Source of the DNA: JBEVJK01 sp963791325
GTDB lineage: Bacteria; Pseudomonadota; Alphaproteobacteria; Rhizobiales; Rhizobiaceae
Direction of reading: 5' to 3'
DNA: 64,000 nt
Assembly: GCA_963791325.1 (NCBI GenBank)
Contig: CAWBRU010000009.1
Span: forward strand, 1-64,000
Positions 34,666 through 42,116 of this stretch are shown in pieces. The position numbers and the translations under genes are program-made. Below the pieces are notes generated by a model. The model saw only the letters and a program-made list of their open reading frames with translations, did not search any database and had not been told where the DNA came from. Within the stretch, counting starts at the first letter, position 1. Every line of letters starts with the position of its first letter.

Positions 34666-35937
34666 ATGAGCGCGCAAGCAGAGACGATGGACCAGCAATC
34701 CCCAGATACGGCGACGATCGGCGGCGCAACCAAGCTGCCGCGGTGGGAATTCATTGCGCTCGCGGCAGCGCTGATGGCGCTCAATGCGCTCGCCATCGAC
34801 ATCATGCTGCCGGGGCTGCAGCAGATCGGCGCCAGCCTCGGCGTCGAGAACGAGAACCATCGGCAATATGTGATCAGCGCCTACATCTCCGGCTTCGGCC
34901 TGGCGCAGCTGGTCTACGGCCCCGTGTCGGACCGTTTCGGCCGTCGCGGGCCCCTGCTCTTCGGCCTGGTGATCTACGTCGCGGCGGCGCTGACGGCGGC
35001 CATGGCGCCGAGCTTCGGCTTCCTGCTCGCGGTGCGCTTCATCCAGGGCATCGGCGCGGCGTCGACGCGGGTGATCGCCGTGTCGGTGATCCGCGACACG
35101 TTCGGCGGCCGCGCCATGGCCGAGATCATGTCGCTGGTATTCATGGTGTTCATGGTCATCCCGGTGATCGCGCCCTCTGTCGGCCAACTGGTGATGCTGT
35201 TTTCCGAGTGGCACATGATCTTCCTGTTCATGGCCACCATCGCCCTTTTGATCACCATCTGGACCGCGGTCCGGCTGCCGGAGACGCTGCATCCGGAATA
35301 TCGCCGGCCGTTCACCGCCAAGTCCGTCATGGGCGGCTTTGCCATCGTGCTCACCAACCGCGTCTCGCTCTGCTACACGCTTGCGACCACGATCGTGTTC
35401 GGGGCGCTGTTCGGCTTCATCAACTCTGCCCAGCAGATCTTTGTCGGCCTCTATCGCCTCGGCGTCTGGTTCCCGATTGCGTTTGCCTGCATGGCCGGAA
35501 TGATGGCGGTCTCCTCGTTCGCCAACTCGCAGCTAGTCGGCCGCTTCGGCATGCGCCGGCTCTCGCATGCAGCATTGCTCGGCTTTGCGTCGATGAGCTC
35601 CTTGATGTTCATCCTGTCGCTGTTCGGCCCCGTGCCGCTGCCGATCTTCTTCCTGCTGTTCATGCTCGCCATGGTGCAGTTCGGCTGGATCGGCTCGAAC
35701 TTCAATTCGATCGCGCTGGAGCCGCTCGGCCATGTCGCCGGCACGGCAAGTTCGGTGACCGGCTTCGTCCAGACGATCGGCGGCGGCATCATCGGCGCCG
35801 GCATCGGCCAGGCATTCGACGGCAGCGTCAGGCCGCTCACCGGCGGCTTTTGCGCGGTGTCGCTGCTGGCGGTGCTGATCGTGCTCTATGCCGAGCACGG
35901 CAAGCTGTTCCAGGCGCACAGCAAGCCGCTGCGCTGA
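34666..35937 (+). CDS. MFS drug/metabolite exporter, Bcr/CflA type, 423 aa
   Basis: A major facilitator with about 12 hydrophobic helices, in the inner membrane. The start (EFIALAAALMALNALAIDIMLPGLQQIG), motif A (YGPVSDRFGRRGPLLFG) and RFIQGIGAASTRVIAVSVIRDTFGG are typical of the Bcr/CflA drug:proton antiporters. The substrate is unknown. I chose ATG 34666; ATG 34687 (MDQQSPD) is possible, and 34633 is rejected because it falls in the terminator stem. It is convergent with ttcA. Confidence 0.88.
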   Translation: MSAQAETMDQQSPDTATIGGATKLPRWEFIALAAALMALNALAIDIMLPGLQQIGASLGVENENHRQYVISAYISGFGLAQLVYGPVSDRFGRRGPLLFGLVIYVAAALTAAMAPSFGFLLAVRFIQGIGAASTRVIAVSVIRDTFGGRAMAEIMSLVFMVFMVIPVIAPSVGQLVMLFSEWHMIFLFMATIALLITIWTAVRLPETLHPEYRRPFTAKSVMGGFAIVLTNRVSLCYTLATTIVFGALFGFINSAQQIFVGLYRLGVWFPIAFACMAGMMAVSSFANSQLVGRFGMRRLSHAALLGFASMSSLMFILSLFGPVPLPIFFLLFMLAMVQFGWIGSNFNSIALEPLGHVAGTASSVTGFVQTIGGGIIGAGIGQAFDGSVRPLTGGFCAVSLLAVLIVLYAEHGKLFQAHSKPLR

Positions 35938-35948
35938 CCGCCGAAACC

Positions 35949-36812
35949 TCAGAGTTGCTCCGCCTGCCGCTCGAGCCCGGCGAAATCGAACAGGCTGCGG
36001 TCGAGCAGATGCGAGAGCCGGACATTGCCGAGCGCCCGGATCATGCTGTCCTTGCGTCCCGGCATGCGCCGCTCGAGATCGTCGAGCAGCGCCTTGGTGA
36101 GGTTGCGCTGCAGCCCCTCCTGGCTGCCGCACAGATCGCATGGAATGATCGGAAAATTCATCAGCCCGGCAAAGCGGGCGAGGTCGGCCTCGGCCGCGTA
36201 GGCCAGCGGCCGCAGCACCAGCAAGTCGCCCTCGTCATTGAGGAGCTTGGCCGGCATGGCGGCGAGCCGGCCGCCATGGAGAAGGTTCATGACGAAGGTT
36301 TCCAGAATGTCCTCGCGGTGGTGGCCGAGCACCAGGGCCGAGCAGCCCTCCTCCCGGGCGATGCGGTAGAGGTGGCCGCGGCGCAGCCGCGAGCAGAGCG
36401 AGCAATAGGTGCTGCCCTCGGCAATCTTGTCGGTGACCACGGCATAGGTGTCCTGATACTCGATCCGATGACCGATGCCGTAGCGGCGCAGGAACGCGGG
36501 CAGCACCTCCTTCGGGAAGTTCGGCTGCCCCTGGTCCAGGTTACAGGCGATGAGCTCGACGGGCAGCAGCCCGCGCCATTTAAGATCGAGCAGGACGGCG
36601 AGCAGCCCGTAGGAGTCCTTGCCGCCGGAGAGTGCCACCAGCCAGCGCTCCCCGGGCGTGACCATGGCGAAATCGGCCAGAGCCTGCCGGGTGGCGCGCA
36701 ACAGGCGCTTGCGCAGCTTGTTGAACTCCACGGTCTTCGGCGCCGCCTGAAACAGCGCGAAGTCGGCCTCGCAACCGATGTCGCCGATCTCGAGCGCAGC
36801 TCTTAGGGTCAT
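35949..36812 (-). CDS. ttcA: tRNA 2-thiocytidine synthetase TtcA, 287 aa
   Basis: TtcA thiolates cytidine 32 of certain tRNAs using ATP and a [4Fe-4S] cluster. The PP-loop SGGKDS is at 62-67. The cluster cysteines sit in CSLC (137, 140) and CDLC (225, 228), and CSLCSRLRRGHLYRIA and VLGHHREDILETFVMNLLHGGRLAAMPAKL are family marks. Length is normal. AGGAG precedes ATG 36812. It is divergent from the glycosyltransferase at 37143 across 330 bases. Confidence 0.95.
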   Translation of the reverse strand: MTLRAALEIGDIGCEADFALFQAAPKTVEFNKLRKRLLRATRQALADFAMVTPGERWLVALSGGKDSYGLLAVLLDLKWRGLLPVELIACNLDQGQPNFPKEVLPAFLRRYGIGHRIEYQDTYAVVTDKIAEGSTYCSLCSRLRRGHLYRIAREEGCSALVLGHHREDILETFVMNLLHGGRLAAMPAKLLNDEGDLLVLRPLAYAAEADLARFAGLMNFPIIPCDLCGSQEGLQRNLTKALLDDLERRMPGRKDSMIRALGNVRLSHLLDRSLFDFAGLERQAEQL

Positions 36813-37142
36813 GTTGCTTGCTCCTGGTCGGCTTCCTCATAGCGGATCGCGGGCGGCAGAACAGCAGCGAAGATCAGGCCTCAGCAAAGCAGGCTAGGCA
36901 GAGCCAAACGGCTGCGCTAAGGTCTTGAAGCTCGGCAGCGGCGTCTTGACGTGACGCCCAGCACGTCAAGGAGCCTGCTGCATGACATCTGTCTGCGATC
37001 GAGAGCGGGCGTTCCTGCAAGCTGATCCCCCCAATTCCAGCGCTATGTGAACCATACCGGCCGTGCGGTGGGCAGTCGCATCGGTCGCAAACGCAGTGTC
37101 CTGTTGTCCCGGCGCAAGCCGAACTGTTGAGGTTTTCGATCG
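36813..37142. other. Divergent intergenic region with a perfect inverted repeat
   Basis: No gene is seen in these 330 bases. A perfect 9-bp inverted repeat, CTTGACGTG (36945-36953) and CACGTCAAG (36962-36970), spaced by 8 bases, stands in the middle. Each arm holds a TTGAC. It could be an operator for the divergent ttcA and glycosyltransferase promoters, or a hairpin in a long leader of the latter. Confidence 0.45.
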
Positions 37143-38357
37143 ATGATGCGGCGCTTCGAACACGCTCGGATCCTGATGTACAGTCATGACACGTTCGGCC
37201 TCGGCCATCTCCGGCGCTGCCGGGCGATCGCCCACTCGCTGGTCGAGGATTTCCGCGGCCTGCACGTGCTGATCATTTCGGGCGCGACCATCGCCGGCGC
37301 CTTCGACTATCGCGCACGTGTCGACTTCGTGAAGATCCCCAGCGTGATCAAGCTTCGCAACGGCGAATATACCTCGATGGAGCGTCACTTCGACGTCCAG
37401 GAAACGCTGAAGATGCGCCAATCGATCATCCGCCATACCGCGGAGACCTTCCAGCCCGACATCTTCATCGTCGACAAGGAGCCGATGGGGCTGCGCGGCG
37501 AGGTCGAGGATACGCTTTCCTACCTGAAGACGCGCGGCACCACCCTGGTGCTGGGCTTGCGCGAGGTGATGGACGCCCCGCATCTGCTCGCCGACGAGTG
37601 GCAGAAGAGCGACATGATGCGCAAGATCGGGCTGTTCTACGACATGATCTGGGCGTATGGGCCGCCCGATTTCTACGATCCGCTGACCGGCCTGGACGTG
37701 CCAGCCGCGGTGCGCGCCAAGATGAAGTTCGTCGGCTTCCTGCAGCGCAGCCTGTCGCATGAGGAGCGGCCCGGCCACCTGCCGCAGGGCGACTACATTC
37801 TGGTCACCACCGGCGGCGGCGGCGACGGAGCGGATCTGATCCACGACGTCATCCATGCCTACCAGCAGGACCCGGAGCTCACCCACAAGGCACTGGTCGT
37901 GCTCGGGCCCTATATGCCGGCCAAGAAGCGGCGCAAGCTGATCAAGAAGGGTGGCCCGATCCCGTTCCTGGAGATCATCGAGTTCGACAACCGCATGGAG
38001 GAGCTGATCGCCGGGGCGACCGGGGTGGTGGCGATGGGCGGCTACAACACCTATTGCGAGATCCTGTCCTTCGACAAGCCGGCGCTGATCGTGCCCAGAG
38101 TGCGGCCGCGCGAGGAGCAGCTGATCCGGGCGCGGCGCGCGGCCGAGCTGGGGCTGGTCGAGATGCTGCTGCCCGGCGAGGCCGAGGACGCCACCCGCTT
38201 CGCCGCCGCGCTCAAGGCGCTGCCGTCGCAGCCTCGCCCCTCGCAGTCCAATCCCGACCTTCGGCTCGAAGGCCTGCCGCACATTTCAGAGATCGTCGGC
38301 GATTGGCTCGACCGGCGCTCCCGGCCCCAGTTCGCTGTGGTCGAGGGCATGCACTGA
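37143..38357 (+). CDS. Glycosyltransferase, GT28/MurG-like two-lobe fold, 404 aa
   Basis: The N-terminal lobe opens RILMYSHDTFGLGHLRRCRAIAHSL, with the Gly-His sugar-acceptor loop found in MurG/GT28-like enzymes. The C-terminal lobe holds ILVTTGGGGDGADLIHD, FDNRMEELIAGATGVVAMGGYNTYCEILSFDKPALIVPR and REEQLIRARRAAELG, the UDP-sugar binding pattern. It is cytoplasmic or peripheral. It heads a run of three glycosyltransferase genes and shares its pattern (G-H-L-R and G-Y-N-T-x-C) with the third (39602), so the two are probably old duplicates. The product is unknown. Confidence 0.8.
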   Translation: MMRRFEHARILMYSHDTFGLGHLRRCRAIAHSLVEDFRGLHVLIISGATIAGAFDYRARVDFVKIPSVIKLRNGEYTSMERHFDVQETLKMRQSIIRHTAETFQPDIFIVDKEPMGLRGEVEDTLSYLKTRGTTLVLGLREVMDAPHLLADEWQKSDMMRKIGLFYDMIWAYGPPDFYDPLTGLDVPAAVRAKMKFVGFLQRSLSHEERPGHLPQGDYILVTTGGGGDGADLIHDVIHAYQQDPELTHKALVVLGPYMPAKKRRKLIKKGGPIPFLEIIEFDNRMEELIAGATGVVAMGGYNTYCEILSFDKPALIVPRVRPREEQLIRARRAAELGLVEMLLPGEAEDATRFAAALKALPSQPRPSQSNPDLRLEGLPHISEIVGDWLDRRSRPQFAVVEGMH

Positions 38358-38365
38358 GCACCGCG

Positions 38366-39620
38366 ATGCCGACGGGCAAGCGCCGCAAGACCGTGGTCGT
38401 GCTGAAGGGCTATCCACGCCTGTCGGAAACCTTCATCGCCCAGGAGCTGCTCGGCCTGGAACGGGCCGGCATCGACTTGAGTCATCGTGGCGCTCAGGAG
38501 ACCGACCGAGCGCCAGCGCCATCCCGTCCATGACGAAATCAGGGCGCCGGTCGTCTATCTGCCGGAATACCTCCATCGGGAGCCGCTGCGGGTGCTGCGC
38601 GCCCTGGCTGACCGGCTGCTGAAGCCCGGCTTCGTCAAAGCCTGGAACAGCTTCGTCAGCGACTTCCGGCGGGACGTGAGCCGCAACCGGATCCGCCGCT
38701 TCGGCCAGGCGCTGGTGCTGGCGGCCGAATGGCCCCAAGGCGGCGCCTGGCTGCATGCGCATTTTGCCCATACCCCGGCGTCGGTCACCCGCTATACCAG
38801 CCTGCTCCTCGGCCTGCCCTGGACCTGCTCGGCGCATGCCAAGGACATCTGGACCTCGCCCGACTGGGAGCTTGCCGAAAAGCTGGGATCGGCGCGTTGG
38901 ACGGTGACCTGCACGCGCACCGGATTCGAGCGGCTGAAGGCGCTGAGCACCGGCGATGGCCGCCTGCATCTCAGCTATCATGGCCTGGACCTCGCCCGGT
39001 TCGGCCGCTTCGAGGGCAGCCGCAGCGGCCGCGACGGCAGCGATCCTGCCGACCCGGTGAAGATCCTGAGTGTCGGCCGCGCCGTTGAGAAAAAGGGCTT
39101 CGACGTGCTGTTGCGCGCGCTTGCCCTGCTGCCGCGCGGCCTTGCCTGGCGCTTCGAGCAGGTCGGCGGCGGCGAGGCGCTGGCTTCGCTCAAGGCGCTT
39201 GCCGTCGAGCTCGGCATTGCCGCGCGGGTGAACTTTGCCGGCGCGCTCGCCCAGCAGGCGGTGCTGGAGCGCTATCGCCGGGCCGACATTTTTGCGCTTG
39301 CCTGCCGGGTCGCCGCCGACGGCGATCGTGACGGCTTGCCCAACGTGCTGGTCGAAGCCTCCAGTCAGGGCCTGGTTTGCGCCTCGACGTCGGTCGCCGG
39401 AGTGCCGGAACTGCTCTGCGACGGCGAGAACGGGCTGGTCGTGCCGCCCGACGATCCGGCCGCGCTCGCCGCAGCGCTCGAGCGCCTGATCCGCGAGCCT
39501 GGGCTGCGCCTGCGGCTCGGCGCGGCAGCGGAGGCCCGGGTGCGCGAGGCCTTCGACCACCGTGCCAGCGTCGGCCAGCTTGCATCGCTGTTCGAGCGGG
39601 AATGGCAGATCGCCTCGTGA
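38366..39620 (+). pseudogene. GT4-type glycosyltransferase interrupted by a +1 frameshift
   Basis: The first frame (ATG 38366) encodes KTVVVLKGYPRLSETFIAQELLGLERAGIDL, the normal start of a GT4 enzyme. An extra base near 38480 then breaks it, ending at 38533. The shifted frame resumes at once with VALRRPTERQRHPVHDEIRAPVVYLPEYL and continues to 39620 through ILSVGRAVEKKGFDVLLRALALL, GALAQQAVLERYRRADIFALACR, DGLPNVLVEASSQGLVCASTSVAGVPELL. A GTG at 38487 could start a 377-residue protein lacking the first strand and the GYPRLSETF loop, which would probably be inactive. A sequence error, translational slippage or a genuine mutation are all possible; the rest of the gene is well preserved. Confidence 0.8.
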
Positions 39621-40780
39621 CCGGGACGGGTCCGAAGCTGTTCTTCTATGTCCAGCATCTGCTCGGCATCGGCCACCTGGCCCGCGCCAGCCGCATCGGC
39701 ACCGCCCTGCAGGCGGCCGGCTTCGACGTCGCCATGGTCACCGGCGGGCCGCCGGTCGCCGGCTTTCCCGACCCGGCGCTGCGGCAGATCGCCCTGCCGC
39801 CGCTCACCGCCGCGGACCAGGGCTTTTCCGGCTTGGTCGACCTTGACGGAAAGCCGCTCGATGCGCCATTGCGCCGGACCCGCATCGCGGCGCTGCTGGC
39901 CGCCTTTGCGGCGGAAAAACCGGATATCGTGGTGCTCGAGGCGTTTCCGTTCGGCCGCCGGCAGATGCGTTTCGAGCTTCTGCCGCTGATCGAGGCGATC
40001 GAGGCGCTGGGCGCCGACAAGCCGCTGCTGGTCGCCTCGGTGCGCGACATCCTCCAGGACCGGGTCAAGCCGGGCCGCAACGAGGAGACGGCAGCCCTGG
40101 TCAATCGCTATTTCGACCTGGTCATGGTGCATGGCGATCCGAACTTCGCGGACCTGTCGCTGAGCTTCCCGCTGGCCGATGAGATCGCCGGCAAGGTCGG
40201 CTATACCGGGCTGGTGGCGGCGCCGGCGGCGGCGCCTTCGCTCGAGCGCTACGACGTCCTGGTCTCGGCCGGCGGCGGCGCCGCCGGCGCCAGGCTCGCC
40301 GCGGCGGTCCCCGAGGCCGCCAGGCAGGCCGACGAGAGCCTCTCCTGGGCACTGATCGGCGGACCCAACCTGCCCGCCGAAATCTATGCCGAGATCGAGG
40401 CTGCCGGGCCGGCCAACCTCGCCGTCTTCCGCTTCCGCACCGACTTTCGCCAGCTCCTCGCCGGCACCGCGATCTCGGTCTCGCAGGCGGGCTACAACAC
40501 CGTTTGCGACATCCTGCAGGCCGGCTGCAGGAGCCTGTTGGTGCCGTTTGCCGATGGCGGCGAGACCGAGCAGCCGGCACGGGCCTGGCGACTGGAGCAG
40601 CTTGATCTGGCACGGGTGCTTGCCGAACAGACCCTGACGGCCGGGGAATTGGCCGCGGCCGTGACCGAGCTGGCCGCCGGGCCTGCGCCGGCCGCCCACG
40701 CCGTCGATCTCGACGGCGCCCGACGCACCGCCGATCTGCTGCACGAGCTGCTCGCGGCGCGCGGCACCCAAACGGCTTGA
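39602..40780 (+). CDS. Glycosyltransferase, GT28/MurG-like, 392 aa
   Basis: The layout repeats that of 37143-38357: KLFFYVQHLLGIGHLARASRIGTALQAAGFDVAMVTGG in the first lobe, YDVLVSAGGGAAGARLAAAV and FRTDFRQLLAGTAISVSQAGYNTVCDILQAGCRSLLVPFADGGETEQPARAWRLEQL in the second. The latter is the nucleotide-sugar binding half. ATG 39602 overlaps the previous gene by 19 bases; GTG 39617, overlapping as GTGA, is an alternative. The overlap shows translational coupling to the GT4 gene, so the three enzymes probably build one glycan. Confidence 0.8.
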   Translation: MADRLVTGTGPKLFFYVQHLLGIGHLARASRIGTALQAAGFDVAMVTGGPPVAGFPDPALRQIALPPLTAADQGFSGLVDLDGKPLDAPLRRTRIAALLAAFAAEKPDIVVLEAFPFGRRQMRFELLPLIEAIEALGADKPLLVASVRDILQDRVKPGRNEETAALVNRYFDLVMVHGDPNFADLSLSFPLADEIAGKVGYTGLVAAPAAAPSLERYDVLVSAGGGAAGARLAAAVPEAARQADESLSWALIGGPNLPAEIYAEIEAAGPANLAVFRFRTDFRQLLAGTAISVSQAGYNTVCDILQAGCRSLLVPFADGGETEQPARAWRLEQLDLARVLAEQTLTAGELAAAVTELAAGPAPAAHAVDLDGARRTADLLHELLAARGTQTA

Positions 40781-40797
40781 GGCAGCGGAGATGCGCT

Positions 40798-41469
40798 CTA
40801 AACCCGGCCGATCAGCATGAAGCGGGTATAGTTGCGGGTCGGCAGGGCACCGGCATAGTCGATCGAAGCCAGCGCCGCCAGCCGCTCGAAGGCGGCCAGG
40901 TCGGCGACGCAGCTGACATGGCTCGGCTCGCGGAAATAGTCGTTCGACTGCAGCAGCACCCGCGTCCCCGGCGCCAGCAGCGCCAGCCAGCCCGGCACAT
41001 CGGCGATGTGCTCGCAGCTGGTGTTGACCACCAGATCGGGAGGCTCGCGGCGGTAGTCGAGCCGGTACATGTCCGCGGTCAAGGCGCGGAAACGGCCGCC
41101 GCAATCGCCGTTGAGCGTCGAGGCGACCTCGGCCACGCCGGGATCCATGTCGATGCTGTCGATGTGCCCGATCGAGAAGCGGCGATCTTCGAACAGCATC
41201 GCCGCCAGCACGCCATACCAGCCGCCGAGGATCCAGATCGTCTCGAACCGGCCTCTAGCGGTGTTGAAAAGCTGGTCGCGCGCCCACATCTTGCAGGCAA
41301 CCTGCTTGTGATTGAAGGCGTTGGCGAGATCGGCATCGGGGTGGCGGGCGATCACCCGCGCCAGCGCGCCGACCAGCGGACTGGCGCAATAGGCGGCGAT
41401 CCCGCGGGTCAGGTCGAAGGCATGTTCGTGCCAACCGTCCCCGGCATGCGGCTGGGTAGCGTCGTTCAT
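40798..41469 (-). CDS. SAM-dependent methyltransferase-like protein, 223 aa
   Basis: The middle of the protein is Rossmann-like: RFETIWILGGWYGVLAAMLFEDRRFSIGHIDSIDMDPGVAEVASTLNGD. This puts an acidic residue after strand 2, then FRALTADMYRLDYRREPPDLVVNTSCEHIADVPGWLALLAPGTRVLLQSNDYF. This fits class I methyltransferases, but the usual GxGxG loop is GGWYG, so activity is uncertain. ATG 41469 is chosen over an upstream codon. It is divergent from 41519 with 49 bases between, and convergent with the glycosyltransferase run (17 bases). Confidence 0.65.
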   Translation of the reverse strand: MNDATQPHAGDGWHEHAFDLTRGIAAYCASPLVGALARVIARHPDADLANAFNHKQVACKMWARDQLFNTARGRFETIWILGGWYGVLAAMLFEDRRFSIGHIDSIDMDPGVAEVASTLNGDCGGRFRALTADMYRLDYRREPPDLVVNTSCEHIADVPGWLALLAPGTRVLLQSNDYFREPSHVSCVADLAAFERLAALASIDYAGALPTRNYTRFMLIGRV

Positions 41470-41518
41470 AGGGGTGTTGTATGGTGCAGCGTTCGTCAAC
41501 ACAACGCAATCTGACCGG

Positions 41519-42100
41519 ATGGATTTGAGGTCGTTCGAAGCCGCGCTGCCGAGAAACGCGGGAGATGATCTGCCGCATTTGTCGGGACCGGCAGCAGACG
41601 TGCGCCAAGTGCTGGCGGCTCACTTCGTCCGCGATTGCCCGCACATCGTCGAAATCGGCGGCCACCGCAAGCCGATCACCGGCTTTCTGACGCATGCGCC
41701 GCTGTCGGTGCTGTCGGTCGATCCGAAGACGCCGGACCACCGCGCCGAGACCCTCGGCGGCCGCCCCTGCCGGGTCCGCCATGTCGGCGCGAAGTTCCAG
41801 GACGTCGCCTTCGAGCTCGAGCCGGGCAGCTATGGACTGATCATGCTCGGCTATTCGCTGAAGCCGCTCGGCGCGCGCTCGGCCCTCGGCGAGAAGCTGT
41901 TCGGCCTGATCGACCGCGCCCGCTACGTCGTGCTCGATTATGCGCCTGCGCTCGGCCGCGCCGCCGACCAGGTGCCGTCGATCCTCAGCCGCCCGACATT
42001 GTCGATCCTCTGCCAGTTCGACCTGGAACTCCGCGATCCGGCGATTGCCGGCTCGCCCTATGCTTCACGCCGCTTCTTCGTATTGAAGCCGGGCTGCTGA
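41519..42100 (+). CDS. Methyltransferase-like hypothetical protein, 193 aa
   Basis: The sequence PHIVEIGGHRKPITGFLTHAPLSVLSVDPKTPDHRAETLGGRPCRVRHVGAKFQDVAFELEPGSYGLIMLGYSLKP resembles the first half of a class I methyltransferase: strand 1 with EIGG, strand 2 ending in D, and strand 4 YGLIMLG. It lacks a full catalytic signature. It precedes the ABC-exporter-like gene by 16 bases and faces the other methyltransferase-like gene. A shared role in modifying the locus product is inference. Confidence 0.55.
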   Translation: MDLRSFEAALPRNAGDDLPHLSGPAADVRQVLAAHFVRDCPHIVEIGGHRKPITGFLTHAPLSVLSVDPKTPDHRAETLGGRPCRVRHVGAKFQDVAFELEPGSYGLIMLGYSLKPLGARSALGEKLFGLIDRARYVVLDYAPALGRAADQVPSILSRPTLSILCQFDLELRDPAIAGSPYASRRFFVLKPGC

Positions 42101-42116
42101 TTGGTACGGACTGTTC

